A stretch of 56,604 bases of DNA from Microthrixaceae bacterium (GCA_027493675.1 JAOSKI010000011.1:1-56604), one strand, 5' to 3'. Shown: positions 21,038 to 31,374, counted from the stretch's first letter. Made by a program: numbers and translations. The notes: generated by a model from the sequence alone, not told the origin.

Positions 21038-21879
21038 ATGAGTCCCTCGAAGTGCCCGCCGGTCGTGGTCGTGCCGACGTACCAGGAGGCGGAGAACATC
21101 GAGGTGCTGTTGCGGTCCATCCGTGCGTCGGTGCCTGAGCTGCAGGTACTCATCGTGGACGACGAGAGCCCTGACGGAACCGGTGACCTGGCCGAGAAGC
21201 TGGGGATCGAGCTGGGCGGGGTCGAGGTGCTGCGCCGCTCCGGCAGGGCAGGTCTCGGTGCAGCCTACCGCCACGGCTTCCGCCACGCGCTCGACGCGGG
21301 CCATGAGGTCGTGCTTCAGATGGACGCGGACCTGTCACACGACCCGGCGGTGCTCCCTGAGCTGCTTGCAGCACTCAGGGACGGCGCGGATGTGGCGGTC
21401 GGTTCTCGCTACGTACCGGGGGATCCGTACCGAACTGGACCTGGTTCCGGCGCACGCTGTCCAGATTGGGGAACAACTACGCACGTGCGATGCTGCGGCT
21501 ACGGATGCACGACGCAACCACCGCTTTCAGGGCCTACCGGGCCGAGGTGCTCGAAGCCATCGACATCGACGGCACGACCGCAAACGGCTACCTGTTCCAG
21601 ATCGAGACCGCGCTCAGGTTGTCGTTGGCGGGAGTGGGGATCCGTGAGATCCCGATCACCTTCCGGGACCGGATCGCCGGGAGCTCCAAGATGGCTGTGC
21701 TTCGCACGATGCTCGAGACGGAGCTGCGTGTCACGTGGTGGGGCCTGTCGTTGAGAGCCCCTGCGCTGAGCAATCGCTTCCGGGCCACCGGGGCCGGTCG
21801 TTTCCTTCATTCAAGGGTGCGCCCGAGTGGTGTGCCGGACCGCCGAGCGGGTGAGCTCGACCCGCCTGTCGATGGCTGA
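21038..21879 (+). CDS. ppm1: Polyprenol monophosphomannose synthase (DPM1/Ppm1-like GT2)
   Basis: A cytoplasmic GT2 enzyme that transfers mannose from GDP-mannose to polyprenyl phosphate, making the donor for GT-C enzymes. It reads MSPSKCPPVVVVPTYQEAEN, LIVDDESPDGTGDLAEKLG, LGAAYRHGFRHALDAGHEVV and the metal-binding LQMDADLSHDPAVL, then VAVGSRYVPGD. After one frame change near 21430-21460 it continues NNYARAMLRLRMHDATTAFR, then ANGYLFQIETALRL and EIPITFRDRIAGSSKM, all standard DPM1-like positions. Length (about 280 codons) fits a stand-alone Ppm synthase without the acyltransferase domain of some mycobacterial fusions. Its TGA overlaps the ATG of the next gene. Confidence 0.85.
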
Positions 21880-24834
21880 GAACCCCGTCACGGGTCGGAT
21901 CGATCCCGTGGTGCGAAGGGACGGGGGAGGGAGGTGCCCTGCCCCCAGGGGAGAGCCTCAGGTACGAGCCTGCACTCGACGGACTGCGAGCCCTGGCCGT
22001 GGTGGCAGTGCTGTTCTTCCATGCTCGCTTCTCCTGGGCACCTCGGGGATTCCTCGAGTTTCCACCTTCTTCACCCTTTCGGGGTTCCTGATCACGTCGT
22101 TGATGATCAAGGAGTGGCGTGGTTCCGGTGGCGTGGAGCCTGCGGAGCTTCTTCTCACGGAGGTTCAAGCGCCTCCTGCCGGCGTCCTGGTTCACGATGG
22201 CGCTCGTGTTGGCGATGGGCGCGGCCGGAGTGTGGGTCGACGACCAGCTCCGCAGTCTGCGTGGGGACATCCCCTGGGCTCTGATGGAGCTCGTCAACTG
22301 GCACTTCATCGCGGAGGGGACGTACCTACGGCGCTCAGTTCGAGGCACCCTCGCCGCTCGAGCACTATTGGTCGCTCGCGATAGAGCAGCAGTTCTACCT
22401 CCTGTTGCCCCTGGTTGTGCTGGCCGTGCTGGGATGGTCGCAACGTCGCGCGCTTGCACGCGGTGGAGCCAGGAGTGGCCCCTCCACCACGCCATGCCGG
22501 CCCCTGGTCATGGTGCTGGTGGTCGCTGCAGTCGTCTCGTGGAGCCTCAACTGGTACCTGTCCCGGGGTTCGGTGGCACGTGGCTACTTCGGCACCGACA
22601 CGAGGCTTGCGGAGTTGGCCGCAGGAGCGCTGCTCGCGACGGTGGGTCTCAGGCGGATCCGGGCCGGATCCGCTGTCAAGGGAGTGGTGCTTGCAGCTGT
22701 CGGCGGCGTGGGCCTGGTGATGAGCCTCGCTCTGTGGGGGACCGCAACAGTCGGAGCCCAGTGGATGTACCCGTTCGGATTCATCGTCACGGCCTCCGCG
22801 AGCACGATGCTGATCCTGGGGGCGCTCCAGCCAGGTCCGCTTCGGTGGCTCCTCGAGCTGGCGCCGGTGGTGGCACTCGGCAGGATCAGCTACGGCGTGT
22901 ACCTGTTGCACTGGCCGATCTTCCTCTGGCTGACGCCCGCACGCACCGGCTGGGGCCAATGGTCGCTGTTCGGGCTGCGCGTGGCCGTCACGGTCTGCGC
23001 GGCCGTGGTCATGTTCAGGCTGTTGGAGACCCCCATCAGGTCGGGATCGCGCGTGGTTGCCCGCGTGTCGGCGGCCTTCGTCGCACCGGTGGTGGTGGTG
23101 CTGCTGGTCGGCACGGCGATCGTCACCTCGGATCTCCCGGAGCCGTCGGAGCTGGCCGCGGCGGAGAGCACCACAACCACGGTGCCTCCCGCACCGGTAC
23201 GGGTGTTGGTGATCGGCGACGCTCTGGCAGAGAGCTGGCGTCCGCTGTCCGAGGACCCACCGGTCGAAGACAGCGCCGAGGATCCCGGTGCGAAGGATCC
23301 AGGCGAGAGGGATCCCGAAGCCGAATCGGATGCGCAGACCCGGATCACCGTGCCCGGTACCGGAGCGCCGCTCGAGGTGACCGTGGCCGCCTCACCCGAC
23401 TGTGGAGTGGCGCTGGGTGGGTTCGTGCGCTTGAGCAACGGTGAGCTCGAACGGGACACGGATCGGTGTGGCAAGGTGCAGGAGGCCTGGTCCACCGCAT
23501 TGCTCGAGAGCAGGCCCGACGTGGTGCTGGTGTGGGCCGCACCTCGGGATGTGGCCGATCGGCGCTTGGACACCAACACGCCGTGGGTCAAGCCTGGGGC
23601 GCCCGAGCTCGATGACTTCCTGTCGGTGGAGCTGCGCAAGCTCGTGGATTCGATGTCATCCACAGGTGCAGCGGTGGTGCTCGGCTCGGCACCGCATTTC
23701 GCCAACAATGGCCCCGCTCCCGAGCCGGTACCCCAGGTACTGCCGCCTGACCCGGTGCGCCGCGCGATGTCACGCCAGGCATGGATCGATGCCTCTGTGG
23801 GGATCCCAGGACCTGGATACGCCGAGAACGAAGCCGCGCGGATCGATCGCTGGAACGAGCTCATCGCCCACGCCGCTTCCGATACCGGAGCCGAGGTCCT
23901 TGACCTCGCAGGGATCATGCAGGAGTGGCCGGATGGGGAGTTCGATCCGGAGTTCCGTGACCCCGACGGGGTGCACCTCACACCCGACGGGGTCGGCGCG
24001 CTGGCCGCGGAGGCCGCATCCACGCTCGAGGAGGCGAAGCCGCCAGTTGACCGGGCGGACCCCACTGCGGCCGTTGCGGCCAACGCCCCGCTGCCGGCCG
24101 CACCCGCGTTCAGTGCCCGCAGGACGGCCCCCGCCGGCAGTGACCCCACGATCCTGGTGGTCGGCGATTCGGTCGCCTACAACATCGGCTACGGCCTCAC
24201 TCGGTGGGCCAGGTCGAACGGCGAGGCCGAGGTCCATTCAGCCGGTCAGATGGGCTGTCCGATCGCCAGGGGTGGGCAGTTCAGGTTCACGCTCAACATC
24301 GACGCCTTCGAAGACCGCTGTGACTGGTCCCAGATGTTCCCGAAGTGGGTCGACAGCACCGATCCGGAGGTCGCGGTACTCGCCTCGGGGATCTGGGAGG
24401 TCGTGGACAGGCGGTTGTTGGGCGACGACCGCTTCAGGCACGTGGGTCAACCCATCGTCGACCGGTACGTGCTCGCCGAGTTCCTGTCCGCCATCGACAC
24501 GCTGTCGGCGCGGGGCGCAAACGTGGTGGTGCTGACGTATCCCCATTTCGAAGCCGCCCGCGACCAGGGCTACACCGACCTGCCCGAGTCGGATCCGGCC
24601 AGGGTGGACCGGCTGAACGAGATTCTGGCCGAGGCCGTAGCGCTCCGTCCCGGGGTGGCCACCCTGGCCGACTTCCAGGGTTGGCTGGCATCCCAGCCGG
24701 GAGGGGAGCTCGATCCTGCCAAGAGATCCGACGGCCTGCACTTCTACGACGAGTACGCGCCGCGCATCGCCGAGTGGCTGGGCCCCCAACTCGTGGACAT
24801 CGCCCGCAACGGCATACCCCCACCTGGTGGTTGA
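21872..24834 (+). CDS. Acyltransferase 3 fused to two SGNH hydrolase domains
   Basis: A membrane O-acyltransferase with extracytoplasmic SGNH domains, expected to modify envelope glycans. ATG 21872 (MAENPVTG) overlaps the previous stop. Read across frame changes near 21940, 22050, 22120 and 22390, the membrane part gives YEPALDGLRALAVVAVLFFH, FFTLSGFLITSLMIKEWR, FFSRRFKRLLPASWF, YWSLAIEQQFYLL and GRISYGVYLLHWPIFLW. After a TTTTVPP linker a first SGNH-like domain begins VRVLVIGDALAESW, with FRDPDGVHLTPDG near its end; here the usual GDS is GDA. A second complete domain begins ILVVGDSVAYNIGYGL and has block V DGLHFYDE. The stop is 24832-24834. Two SGNH copies are unusual. The substrate is unknown. 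Confidence 0.85.
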
Positions 24835-24928
24835 GGTCTGCTCCACGGGCACCTGCTCCGTGCGGGATCCTGGGACCGCGCAGCCGGAGAACGGCGCAGC
24901 GGCCGAGGTCCGTGCACTCGGGAGCCGG

Positions 24929-26532
24929 TCAGCGTGCCGGCACCACGGGGGCGTCGCGACCGGTACCTCCTCCGTCCGCGGTGCCGACCCACGCCTCGGG
25001 GGAGGTGTCGGTCTCGTGGTAGTCGGCTTCGACGTTCACCGACCAGACGTCGTGGTCGGTGCCCTTGACGATGTTCTGTGCGGTGAGCATGGCGGTCAAC
25101 ATGGAGTGGTCCTGGTTGTTGTACTTGTGCATGCCGTTGCGGCCCACGGGGTGCACGTTGGGGACCTCGCTCGACATCCAGTCACGGAGGACCTTGACCT
25201 TTGCCTGGTACCCGTCGTCGTAGACGGGATAGGCCTTGGGCATGCGGACCACGTACCCGGCCTCCCACGGTGCTCGGATCGGTGAGCCCGAGTATGCCGA
25301 GCTCCTTCTTCGCCAGTTCGACGAGGTCCTCGTCCCGGCTCGTCCACATCCCGTCACCCTCGAACACGAAGTACTCGAGGCCAAGGCATGCCCGGCCGTC
25401 CTTGACGAGATAGGGGGACCACTGCCCGAAGTTCTGGATGCGACCGACCTTCACCTCGGGTGAATGGATGTAGATCCAGTTGTCCGGGAACCCGTCCTTC
25501 TCCGGCACCACCAGGGCCACGGTGAGGAAGTCCCTGAAGCGGAGCCCTTCGGCGGCCGCAACAACCTCCGGCGGCGGCGCAGGATCGAGAACCTGCACCA
25601 CGCTGGCGAACGGCATGGAGGAGATCACTTCGTCGGCCGGGTACTCGGTGGTGTCACCTGCCTGGTCGCGGGCGACCACCGACGTTGCGCCGCGGTCGTC
25701 GCGGCGCAACGCGACGACCTCCCGGTGGAAGTGAACCGGAGCTCCCTTGGCCTCCAGGAGCTCTGCACACCGTTCCCACATCATGCCGGGGGCCGTACTT
25801 GGGGTACTGGAACTCCTCGATCAGGCTCGTGACCTGCTTGCCCTTGTCCGCTCTGGAGCCGAAGATCCGGGCTCGGATCGGTTCCCACACCGCATGGAAC
25901 AGCGACATCCCCTTGATCCGCTGGGCTCCGAAGTCGGAGGACAGCTCCGAGGGTGATATGCCCCAGACCTTCTCGTTGTAGGTCTTGAAGAAGTGCTCGT
26001 ACAGACGGCGCCCGTAGTCGGCGACCACGTAGCCCTCGAGGGTGGTCTGGTCCCTGGGGGGCCGGACCTTCGCCCAGAGGTAGGAGAGCACGCAGCGCAC
26101 CGCCTCGATGAAGCCCAGGTTCCTCAACGCGTTGAACGGCTTGATGGGGTAGTCGTAGTACTTGCCCTGGTAGTAGATGCGACTCATCCGAGGTCGGGTG
26201 AGGAACTCGTCGTCGTCGAGGATCTCGTGCCAGAGCTCCTCGACCGGCTTCACCTTGGTGAAGAAGCGATGGCCCCCGATGTCGAATCGCCACCCCTCAC
26301 GTTCGGCGGTCTGGGAGATCCCGCCCACCACGTCGGTGGCTTCGAGGATCGTGCTGGACCGACCGGCCTTGGCCAACTCGTAGGCCGCCGTGAGCCCCGC
26401 GGGTCCCGCCCCGATGACGACGATGCTCGCGCCTGCGGGATCATGCTCGCCGTCGTCGTGGAGAGCCTGGTCCTCGCGGGATGTGTCGGTGCTGCGGGTC
26501 AGGTCGATGTGCTTGTCAGATGGGTCAGGCAT
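24929..26532 (-). CDS. FAD-dependent amine-oxidase-like oxidoreductase, frame-shifted
   Basis: A cytoplasmic flavoprotein of the protoporphyrinogen-oxidase/UDP-galactopyranose-mutase-like superfamily that is common in envelope polysaccharide clusters. ATG 26530-26532 starts MPDPSDKHIDLTRSTD. The FAD motif is IVVIGAGPAGLTAAYELAKA, then ILEATDVVGGISQT, GWRFDIGGHRFFTK, IYYQGKYYDYPIKPFNALRN and KVWGISPSELSSDFGAQRIK. After a frame change near 25780 it reads VISSMPFASVVQVLDPAPPP and FGQWSPYLVKDGRACLGLEY. A second change near 25270 leads into MPKAYPVYDDGYQAKVKVLR and GRNGMHKYNNQDHSMLTAML. About 535 codons. The exact reaction is not established for this group. It converges with the double-SGNH gene. 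Confidence 0.75.
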
Positions 26533-26627
26533 TCGCTTCACTGCGGCCGGGATGTAGGGGTACGCCTCGAGGCGACCGGCGGCGCACGCGACGTTAGCTG
26601 TTGGGTGTGTGCACCCCGCAGACCGTG

Positions 26628-26678
26628 CGTTCTGTCCGGTGTGGGCCGCGGAAACCGCAGCCCACACCGGACAGAACG
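26628..26678 (-). terminator. Strong hairpin, 19-bp perfect stem
   Basis: CGTTCTGTCCGGTGTGGGC at 26628-26646 pairs perfectly with 26660-26678. The 13-nt middle itself folds (GCGG-AAA-CCGC), giving a nearly continuous hairpin of 51 nt. It begins 13 nt after the stop of the small minus-strand gene at 26692. No T-run follows, as is common in high-GC actinobacteria. Confidence 0.7.
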
Positions 26679-26691
26679 GATGGTGTGGACG

Positions 26692-26959
26692 TCAGGCGGC
26701 ACTGGAGGGCAGCGGCAGGTCCACCCGACGCACTGCGAGTATGTGGTCGGTGCGGAAGCTCGCCATCCGCACCGACCAGCAGTCCACCGTCTGACGACCC
26801 TCGGTGCGGAAGAAGGTGGTCATGGACTGCTCCCTGCTGGTAGGCGTCCGCACCTTCGACGCGCTCCTCGTTGCCGTCGCGCAGGGTGACCAGGAAGGCC
26901 ACGGGGGGAGCCGGATTGCCGTTGCGTCCGAAGGCTGAGCTGGGGGTGATCGTCGTCAT
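26692..26959 (-). CDS. Small conserved-looking protein of unknown function, one frame change
   Basis: About 89 codons. ATG 26957-26959 gives MTTITPSSAFGRNGNPAPPV, then AFLVTLRDGNEERVEGADAY. After a frame change near 26845 it reads QSMTTFFRTEGRQTVDCWSV, then RMASFRTDHILAVRRVDLPL and a stop at 26692-26694. It looks like a small beta-rich domain with alternating charged and hydrophobic residues; no family is recognised and there is no signal peptide or membrane segment. A TACGGT box 6 nt before the ATG and a strong hairpin just after the stop suggest a monocistronic gene. The assembled frame is an inference from the flanking signals. Confidence 0.5.
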
Positions 26960-26965
26960 GGTCGT

Positions 26966-26971
26966 ACCGTA
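26966..26971 (-). promoter_or_regulatory. -10 box TACGGT, leaderless promoter
   Basis: TACGGT on the minus strand, spacer ACGACC (6 nt), then the ATG at 26959. No ribosome-binding site. Confidence 0.5.
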
Positions 26972-27160
26972 GGACGCCTCGCCTGTGCGCAACCAGGGGT
27001 GATTTCGTGTGGATTCCCTGGACCGGTCGTGTGCAGATCCCGCAGCCCGTTGTGGATCGACGGGGGACGCAGCGCCGGTACCCGGCTACGCTCCGCCCCG
27101 AGTCATCGGGAGGCAGGTCGCGACACGCCTGTTCCTACCGGCATGCGGCAGACTTGTGGG

Positions 27161-27432
27161 ATGCCCGACTCGCAACTTCAACCTGTGGACAACTCCGGTT
27201 GCTCCTACGTCGATGCCCCGGCGGACGGGCCGGCCCCGGACGAGACGGACGGCGGCATCCGCTACGCGTGCCCCAGATGCGGCACCGAGGTCACTTCGGC
27301 GTTCTACGGGCCGTGCGAGACGTGCAGGGCGGATCTGCGTGCCAGGATCTCCGCCGAGGCAGTGGACGTCACCCTGCCGACTACGAGCCGAAGATGAACG
27401 TGACGCCCAACGCAGTGGCCACCAAGGAGTGA
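27161..27432 (+). CDS. Small zinc-ribbon protein, actinobacterial conserved
   Basis: About 90 codons from ATG 27161 (MPDSQLQPVDNSGCSYVD). A four-cysteine zinc ribbon reads YACPRCGTEVTSAFYGPCET followed by CRADLRA, that is C-x2-C and C-x2-C separated by 11 residues. After a one-base shift near 27385 the end reads DYEPKMNVTPNAVATKE, stopping at TGA 27430-27432. That tail is shared, as far as I recall, by short zinc-ribbon proteins across actinobacteria. A DNA- or RNA-binding or RNA-polymerase-associated role is possible but not shown. The last 20 bp of the gene, including the stop codon, are duplicated directly downstream. Confidence 0.65.
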
Positions 27433-27452
27433 CAGTGGCCACCAAGGAGTGA
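27413..27452. repeat. 20-bp perfect tandem duplication over a stop codon
   Basis: CAGTGGCCACCAAGGAGTGA occurs at 27413-27432 and again at 27433-27452, with no mismatch. The first copy encodes the last residues and TGA of the zinc-ribbon protein. The second lies in the 3' untranslated region. A recent slippage event or an assembly duplication could explain it. Confidence 0.9.
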
Positions 27453-27478
27453 CGCTGCGCCTCCCTGCAACCCGCGCC

Positions 27479-27535
27479 TGGCGAACTGAAGGGTCTCAGC
27501 CCCCGTACGGGTGGCTGAGACCCTTCAGTTCGCCA
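27479..27535. terminator. Bidirectional hairpin terminator, 23-bp perfect stem
   Basis: The left arm 27479-27501 (starts TGGCGAACTGAAGGG) is perfectly complementary to 27513-27535, with an 11-nt loop containing the palindrome CCCGTACGGG. It lies between two convergent genes, so it could end both transcripts. The stop codon of the acyl-CoA synthetase (27525-27527) falls inside the right arm. A G-rich run follows at 27537-27557 and may hide an indel. Confidence 0.8.
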
Positions 27536-29215
27536 GGGGAGGGGAGGGGGGGGGAGGGCACTCGGCCATGGCCCTGGCCCAGCGGTAGTCCGCCTTGCCC
27601 GAAGGCGCGCGCACGACCTCCTCGACGCGGATGATCGCCTTGGGAAGCTTGTAGGAGGCGAGGTGCGCTGCGGCTGCCGAGCGCAGTTCGTCGTCGTCGG
27701 GATCCCCGCCCGCCGCCCGGTCCCTGCGCAGTGAGACGACCGCCACGACCTCGGAGCCCCATCGGTCGCTCGGCCGACCACAGACGACCGCGTCCCACAC
27801 CGCCGGGTGCGTCTTGAGGGCCGTCTCGACCTCCTCGGCGAAGACCTTCTCGCCCCCGGTGTTGATGCATGCCGAGTCACGACCGAGAAGCTCTATCGAC
27901 CCGTCCGCGCCCCAGCGTGCCCTGTCGCCGGGTACGGCATACCTCGTCGAGCCGATCACGGGGAAGGTGGCGGCACTCTTGAGCGGATCGTTCAGGTAGC
28001 CGAGCGGAACCCTCCCGCTCTGGGCCAGCCAACCCACCGCGTGGTCCTGAGGTGCGAGGACCTCGTCGAGATCCTCGCTGAGCACCACCGAGGTGTCCGC
28101 AGGCACGAAGCGGTCACCGGGTACCTGACCCGGCCGCGTGGTGCCGACCGCCTGGCGGCCCGATTCGGTGGATCCCAGCACGTCTACGATCGTCACGTCC
28201 TCGAGGAGGCTCTGAAGGCGGCCCTTGGTCTCCGCTGAGAGCACCGCGCCGCCTGAGAGGATGTGTCGCAGCCGGGGGAGGGAGCGGGGGCTGCGCTCGA
28301 GCTCATCCACCAACGGTCGGGCCATCGGATCGCCCACCACGAGAAGTGACGTGGCACCGTGGCGCTCGGCGGCATCCAGGACGTCGACGGCATCGAAGTG
28401 CGCCGGGTGGTCCTGGATCACCACGGTGCCCCGGCCACCCAGCACGACAGAGGCGTTCCAGTGTGCAGCGCCGTGCATCAGCGGCGGTGCCGGAAGGGCC
28501 CGTACCGTTCCACGTGCGTCGGCCACGAGCTCCTGCATCGAGGAGTACTCGTTCCCGTCGCGGCGCCGGACCCCGAGTGCGGCGATGAGGAAGTCCTCCT
28601 GGCGCCACATCGCGCCCTTCGGCATCCCTGTGGTGCCCCCGGTGTAGCAGAGGTTCAGATCGTCGCCGCTCCAACCCGCGGCGAGATCCTCGGGGAGCTC
28701 GGCGGAGGCCCCTGCGAGAGCCGTCTCGTAGTCAAGCGCTCCATCGACGAGCCCGTCGGAGACCGGATGACCGGATCCGTCGGCCACCTGGATCAACACC
28801 ACCGGAGGTGTCCGGAGCATCCGAGCACCGTGGCGAGGGTCGGAGCGAAGCATTCGTGGTAGATGAGCGCCCGGGCCCCCGAGTCATCGAGCAGGTAGGT
28901 GAGCTCATCGGCAACGTAGCGGTAGTTCACGTTGTAGGGAGCGCAGCGGGCCTTCCAGGCGCCGATCATGCCCTCGAGGTACTCGTTGCCGTTGTGGAGG
29001 TACAGCGCAACGTGGTCGTGCCCCGACTGCCAGCCCGGTTGCGATCCGAAATCCGCGGTGACTCCGAGGCCGGCCTGCGCGAGGAGGCCCCCGAGGCGGG
29101 AGGTGCGCTGCGACAGCTCGTCCCAGGTGAACCGCCGGTTGCGGAACAGCAGCGCTTCCCGCTGGGGATGCGCTGCTGCGATGGCATCCACGATGCCCGC
29201 CATGTTCAGCTCCAC
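27525..29215 (-). CDS. Acyl-CoA synthetase (AMP-forming), frame-shifted
   Basis: A cytoplasmic ANL-superfamily enzyme that activates a carboxylic acid with ATP and joins it to CoA. The GTG start at 29213-29215 gives VELNMAGIVDAIAAAHPQRE, then FRNRRFTWDELSQRTSRLGG. After a frame change near 28830 the P-loop reads LNLCYTGGTTGMPKGAMWRQ. Later motifs are VDVLGSTESGRQAVG (adenine), GDRARWGADGSIELLGRDSA, INTGGEKVFAEEVE (hinge) and APSGKADYRW with the catalytic lysine. The length, about 563 codons, is normal. The INTGGEKVF.EEVE form is typical of medium- or long-chain fatty-acid-CoA ligases. It lies 38 bp behind OppF on the same strand. The 3' end falls in a G/C run and in a terminator stem, so the last residues are uncertain. 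Confidence 0.85.
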
Positions 29216-29253
29216 GAACTGGGTCTCTTCCCGGACAGCCGCGACCGGGCGGG

Positions 29254-30268
29254 TCAGCGGTCGATCTCCACGGGGGAGACGAGCGGATGGTGACATGCCA
29301 CGAAGTGCTCCACGCCCACCGCCTGCATCTGGGGTTCGGCCTGGGTGCACACGTCGGTTGCGAGAGCTCGCAGCAGGTGCGGAACCGGCAGCCCGAGGTG
29401 GATCGATGGGTGAGGGAAGGTCGCCTCCCAGATGATCCGTGGCCTCGGGGTCCACGCCGGGGTCGGGCACCGGTATCGATCCGAGCAGCGCAGAGGTGTA
29501 GGGATGCGCCGGCTCGGCATAGAGGGCCTGTGGGGGCCGATCTCGCAAAGCTTGCCGAGGTACATGACGGCAACGCGGTCCGAGACGTTCTTCACCACGG
29601 CCAGGTCGTGGGCGATGAACACCAGTGTGAGCCCGTAGCGGGTCTTCATGTCCTCGAGGAGGTTCAGGATCTGGGCCTGCACAGACACGTCCAGGGCGGA
29701 CACGGGCTCGTCGCAGATGATCACCTCGGGTTCGGTCACCACGGCTCGCGCTATCGAGATCCTCTGGCACTGCCCGCCGGAGAACTCGTGCGGCTTGCGC
29801 TCCCGGGCAGCCTGCACGTCGATGCCGACCGCCTCCAGCACCTCCCGCACCTTCTCCCTGCGCTGCTCGGGACGACCGGACCTCCAGATCCGAAGTGGCT
29901 CTTCGACGATGTCGGCCACGGTACGCCTGGGGTTCAACGAGGAGATCGGGTCCTGGAAGATCATCTGCATGCGTGGGCGGGTCGCGCGCAGCGATGCTCC
30001 CTTCAGGGCGGTCAGGTCGGTCTCACCCAGTCGGACCGTGCCCCGGGTGGGGCGCGGGAGCTGCATGACCGCCTTGCCGGTGGTCGACTTGCCACATCCC
30101 GACTCTCCGACGAGTCCCAGGGTCTCCCCGGGGTGCAGGTCGAAGCTCACGTTCGCCACGGCGGAGACCTTGCGGCCCCGACCGGCTGGGAACTCCATCA
30201 CGAGGTTGTCGACCCGGAGCAACGCATCAGCGGGGGTCACGCATGTGCGCAGAGCCGCTACCGGCCAT
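29254..30268 (-). CDS. oppF: Peptide ABC transporter ATP-binding protein (OppF/DppF-like)
   Basis: One of two ATPases driving an oligopeptide/dipeptide-type importer. Start: ATG 30266-30268 with AGGAGG 5 nt upstream gives [12 protein letters not shown]; a G-run error near 30234 then leads to ADALLRVDNLVMEFPAGRGR. Walker A is LVGESGCGKSTTGKAV, the Q-loop MIFQDPISSLNPRRTV, the ABC signature EFSGGQCQRISIARAV, Walker B VIICDEPVSALDVSVQAQIL and the switch His FIAHDLAVV. The C-terminal half changes frame several times (about 29300-29540) but shows AHPYTSALLGSIPVPDPGVD and the end ACHHPLVSPVEIDR. In the signature GGQR is GGQC-Q-R here. It overlaps the OppD stop by 11 bp. Confidence 0.85.
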
Positions 30269-31374
30269 CGGTTCCTCCTGCGAACGGTCCAGCGGGCGGC
30301 GCGGTCGCCATCACTGCATCCAGCGCCAGGCGCTCCTTGATCTCGAGGGTCTCGGCTGAATCCACCGGGTAGTGGCACGCGAACTGGTGCGAGGATCACC
30401 CGCCACGGGCTCAGCCCGGACGCTCGTCGCCGCCAGCGCTGCCGCCATAGGGGCATCGCGGTGCGAACGGGCAACCAGTGGGAGGGTTGACGAGGTCGGG
30501 GGGCGCCCGCCGATCGCCGCCAGGCGGGGTGGGGGTGGGTCCGCGAGCTTCGGTATGGCCGCGAGGAGGGCCTCGGTGTAGGGCATCTTCATGTTCGCGA
30601 ACAGCGTCGTGGTCGGAGCACGCTCGACGATGCTGCCTGCGTACATGACCGCGATCTCGTGTGCCCGTCCTGCCACCACACCGAGATCGTGTGTCACGAG
30701 GATCATCGCCATGTAGCGGTCACGCTGCTGTTCGGCGAGCAGGTCGAGCACCTGCGCCTGCACGGTCACGTCGAGGGCGGTGGTCGGCTCGTCGGCGAAG
30801 AGCAACTTCGGTCCGCACGCGAGAGCCACGGCTATCACCACTCGCTGCCGCATTCCCCCGGACATCTCGTGGGGGATAGCTGGAGAAGCGCTTCGCCGGC
30901 TCGGGGATGCGCACCGAGCGGAGTATCTCCACGGCGGTGTCGCGGGCGGTGGAGCGGTCCATGTCGAGATGGAACCGCAGCGACTCGGTGATCTGGTGCC
31001 CGACCTTCATCACAGGGTTGAGAGCGGTCATCGGGTCCTGGAAGATCATCGCCATCTCGGTGCCCCAGAGGCTGCGGTACTCGGCGTCGGTCCAATCGGA
31101 GAGGTCCTCGCCCTCGAAGGAGACCGTCCCGGTGCGCTCCGCATTGGACGGCAGCAGACCCATGATCGACCGTGACAGCACGGACTTGCCCGAACCCGAC
31201 TCGCCGACGATCCCGAGGGTCCGGCCCCGTGTCACCGGAGAGGCTGACGCCGTCGACAGCGTGGACCTTGCCGCGGGGGCTCGAGAACGAGGTCGACAGG
31301 TTCGTCACGGCGAGCAACGGCCCGGTCCCGGGAGCGTGCTCGGGCTGTCCTCCGAGGGTCATCGTGTCGCTCAC
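30258..31374 (-). CDS. oppD: Peptide ABC transporter ATP-binding protein (OppD/DppD-like)
   Basis: The second ATPase of the importer. GTG 31372-31374 starts [20 protein letters not shown], then [20 protein letters not shown]. Frame changes near 31225, 30870 and 30400 separate Walker A ([20 protein letters not shown]), Q-loop ([20 protein letters not shown]), signature ([16 protein letters not shown]), Walker B ([20 protein letters not shown]) and switch [11 protein letters not shown]. The real C-terminus is read in another frame as [20 protein letters not shown] and ends at TAG 30258-30260, just inside the OppF start. Its own GTG overlaps the OppC TGA (GTGA). The overlaps show one coupled operon. 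Confidence 0.85.
30274..30279 (-). promoter_or_regulatory. Ribosome-binding site AGGAGG deciding the OppF start
   Basis: AGGAGG on the minus strand, spacer AACCG, then ATG 30268. It lies inside the last codons of OppD. It argues for a start 28 bp upstream of the first in-frame GTG (30240). Confidence 0.7.

Noticed and set aside
24835..24928. Terminator between the SGNH and flavoprotein genes
   Set aside because: The best stem (CACGG/CCGTG) is only 5 bp with a 9-nt loop; not better than chance at this GC content.
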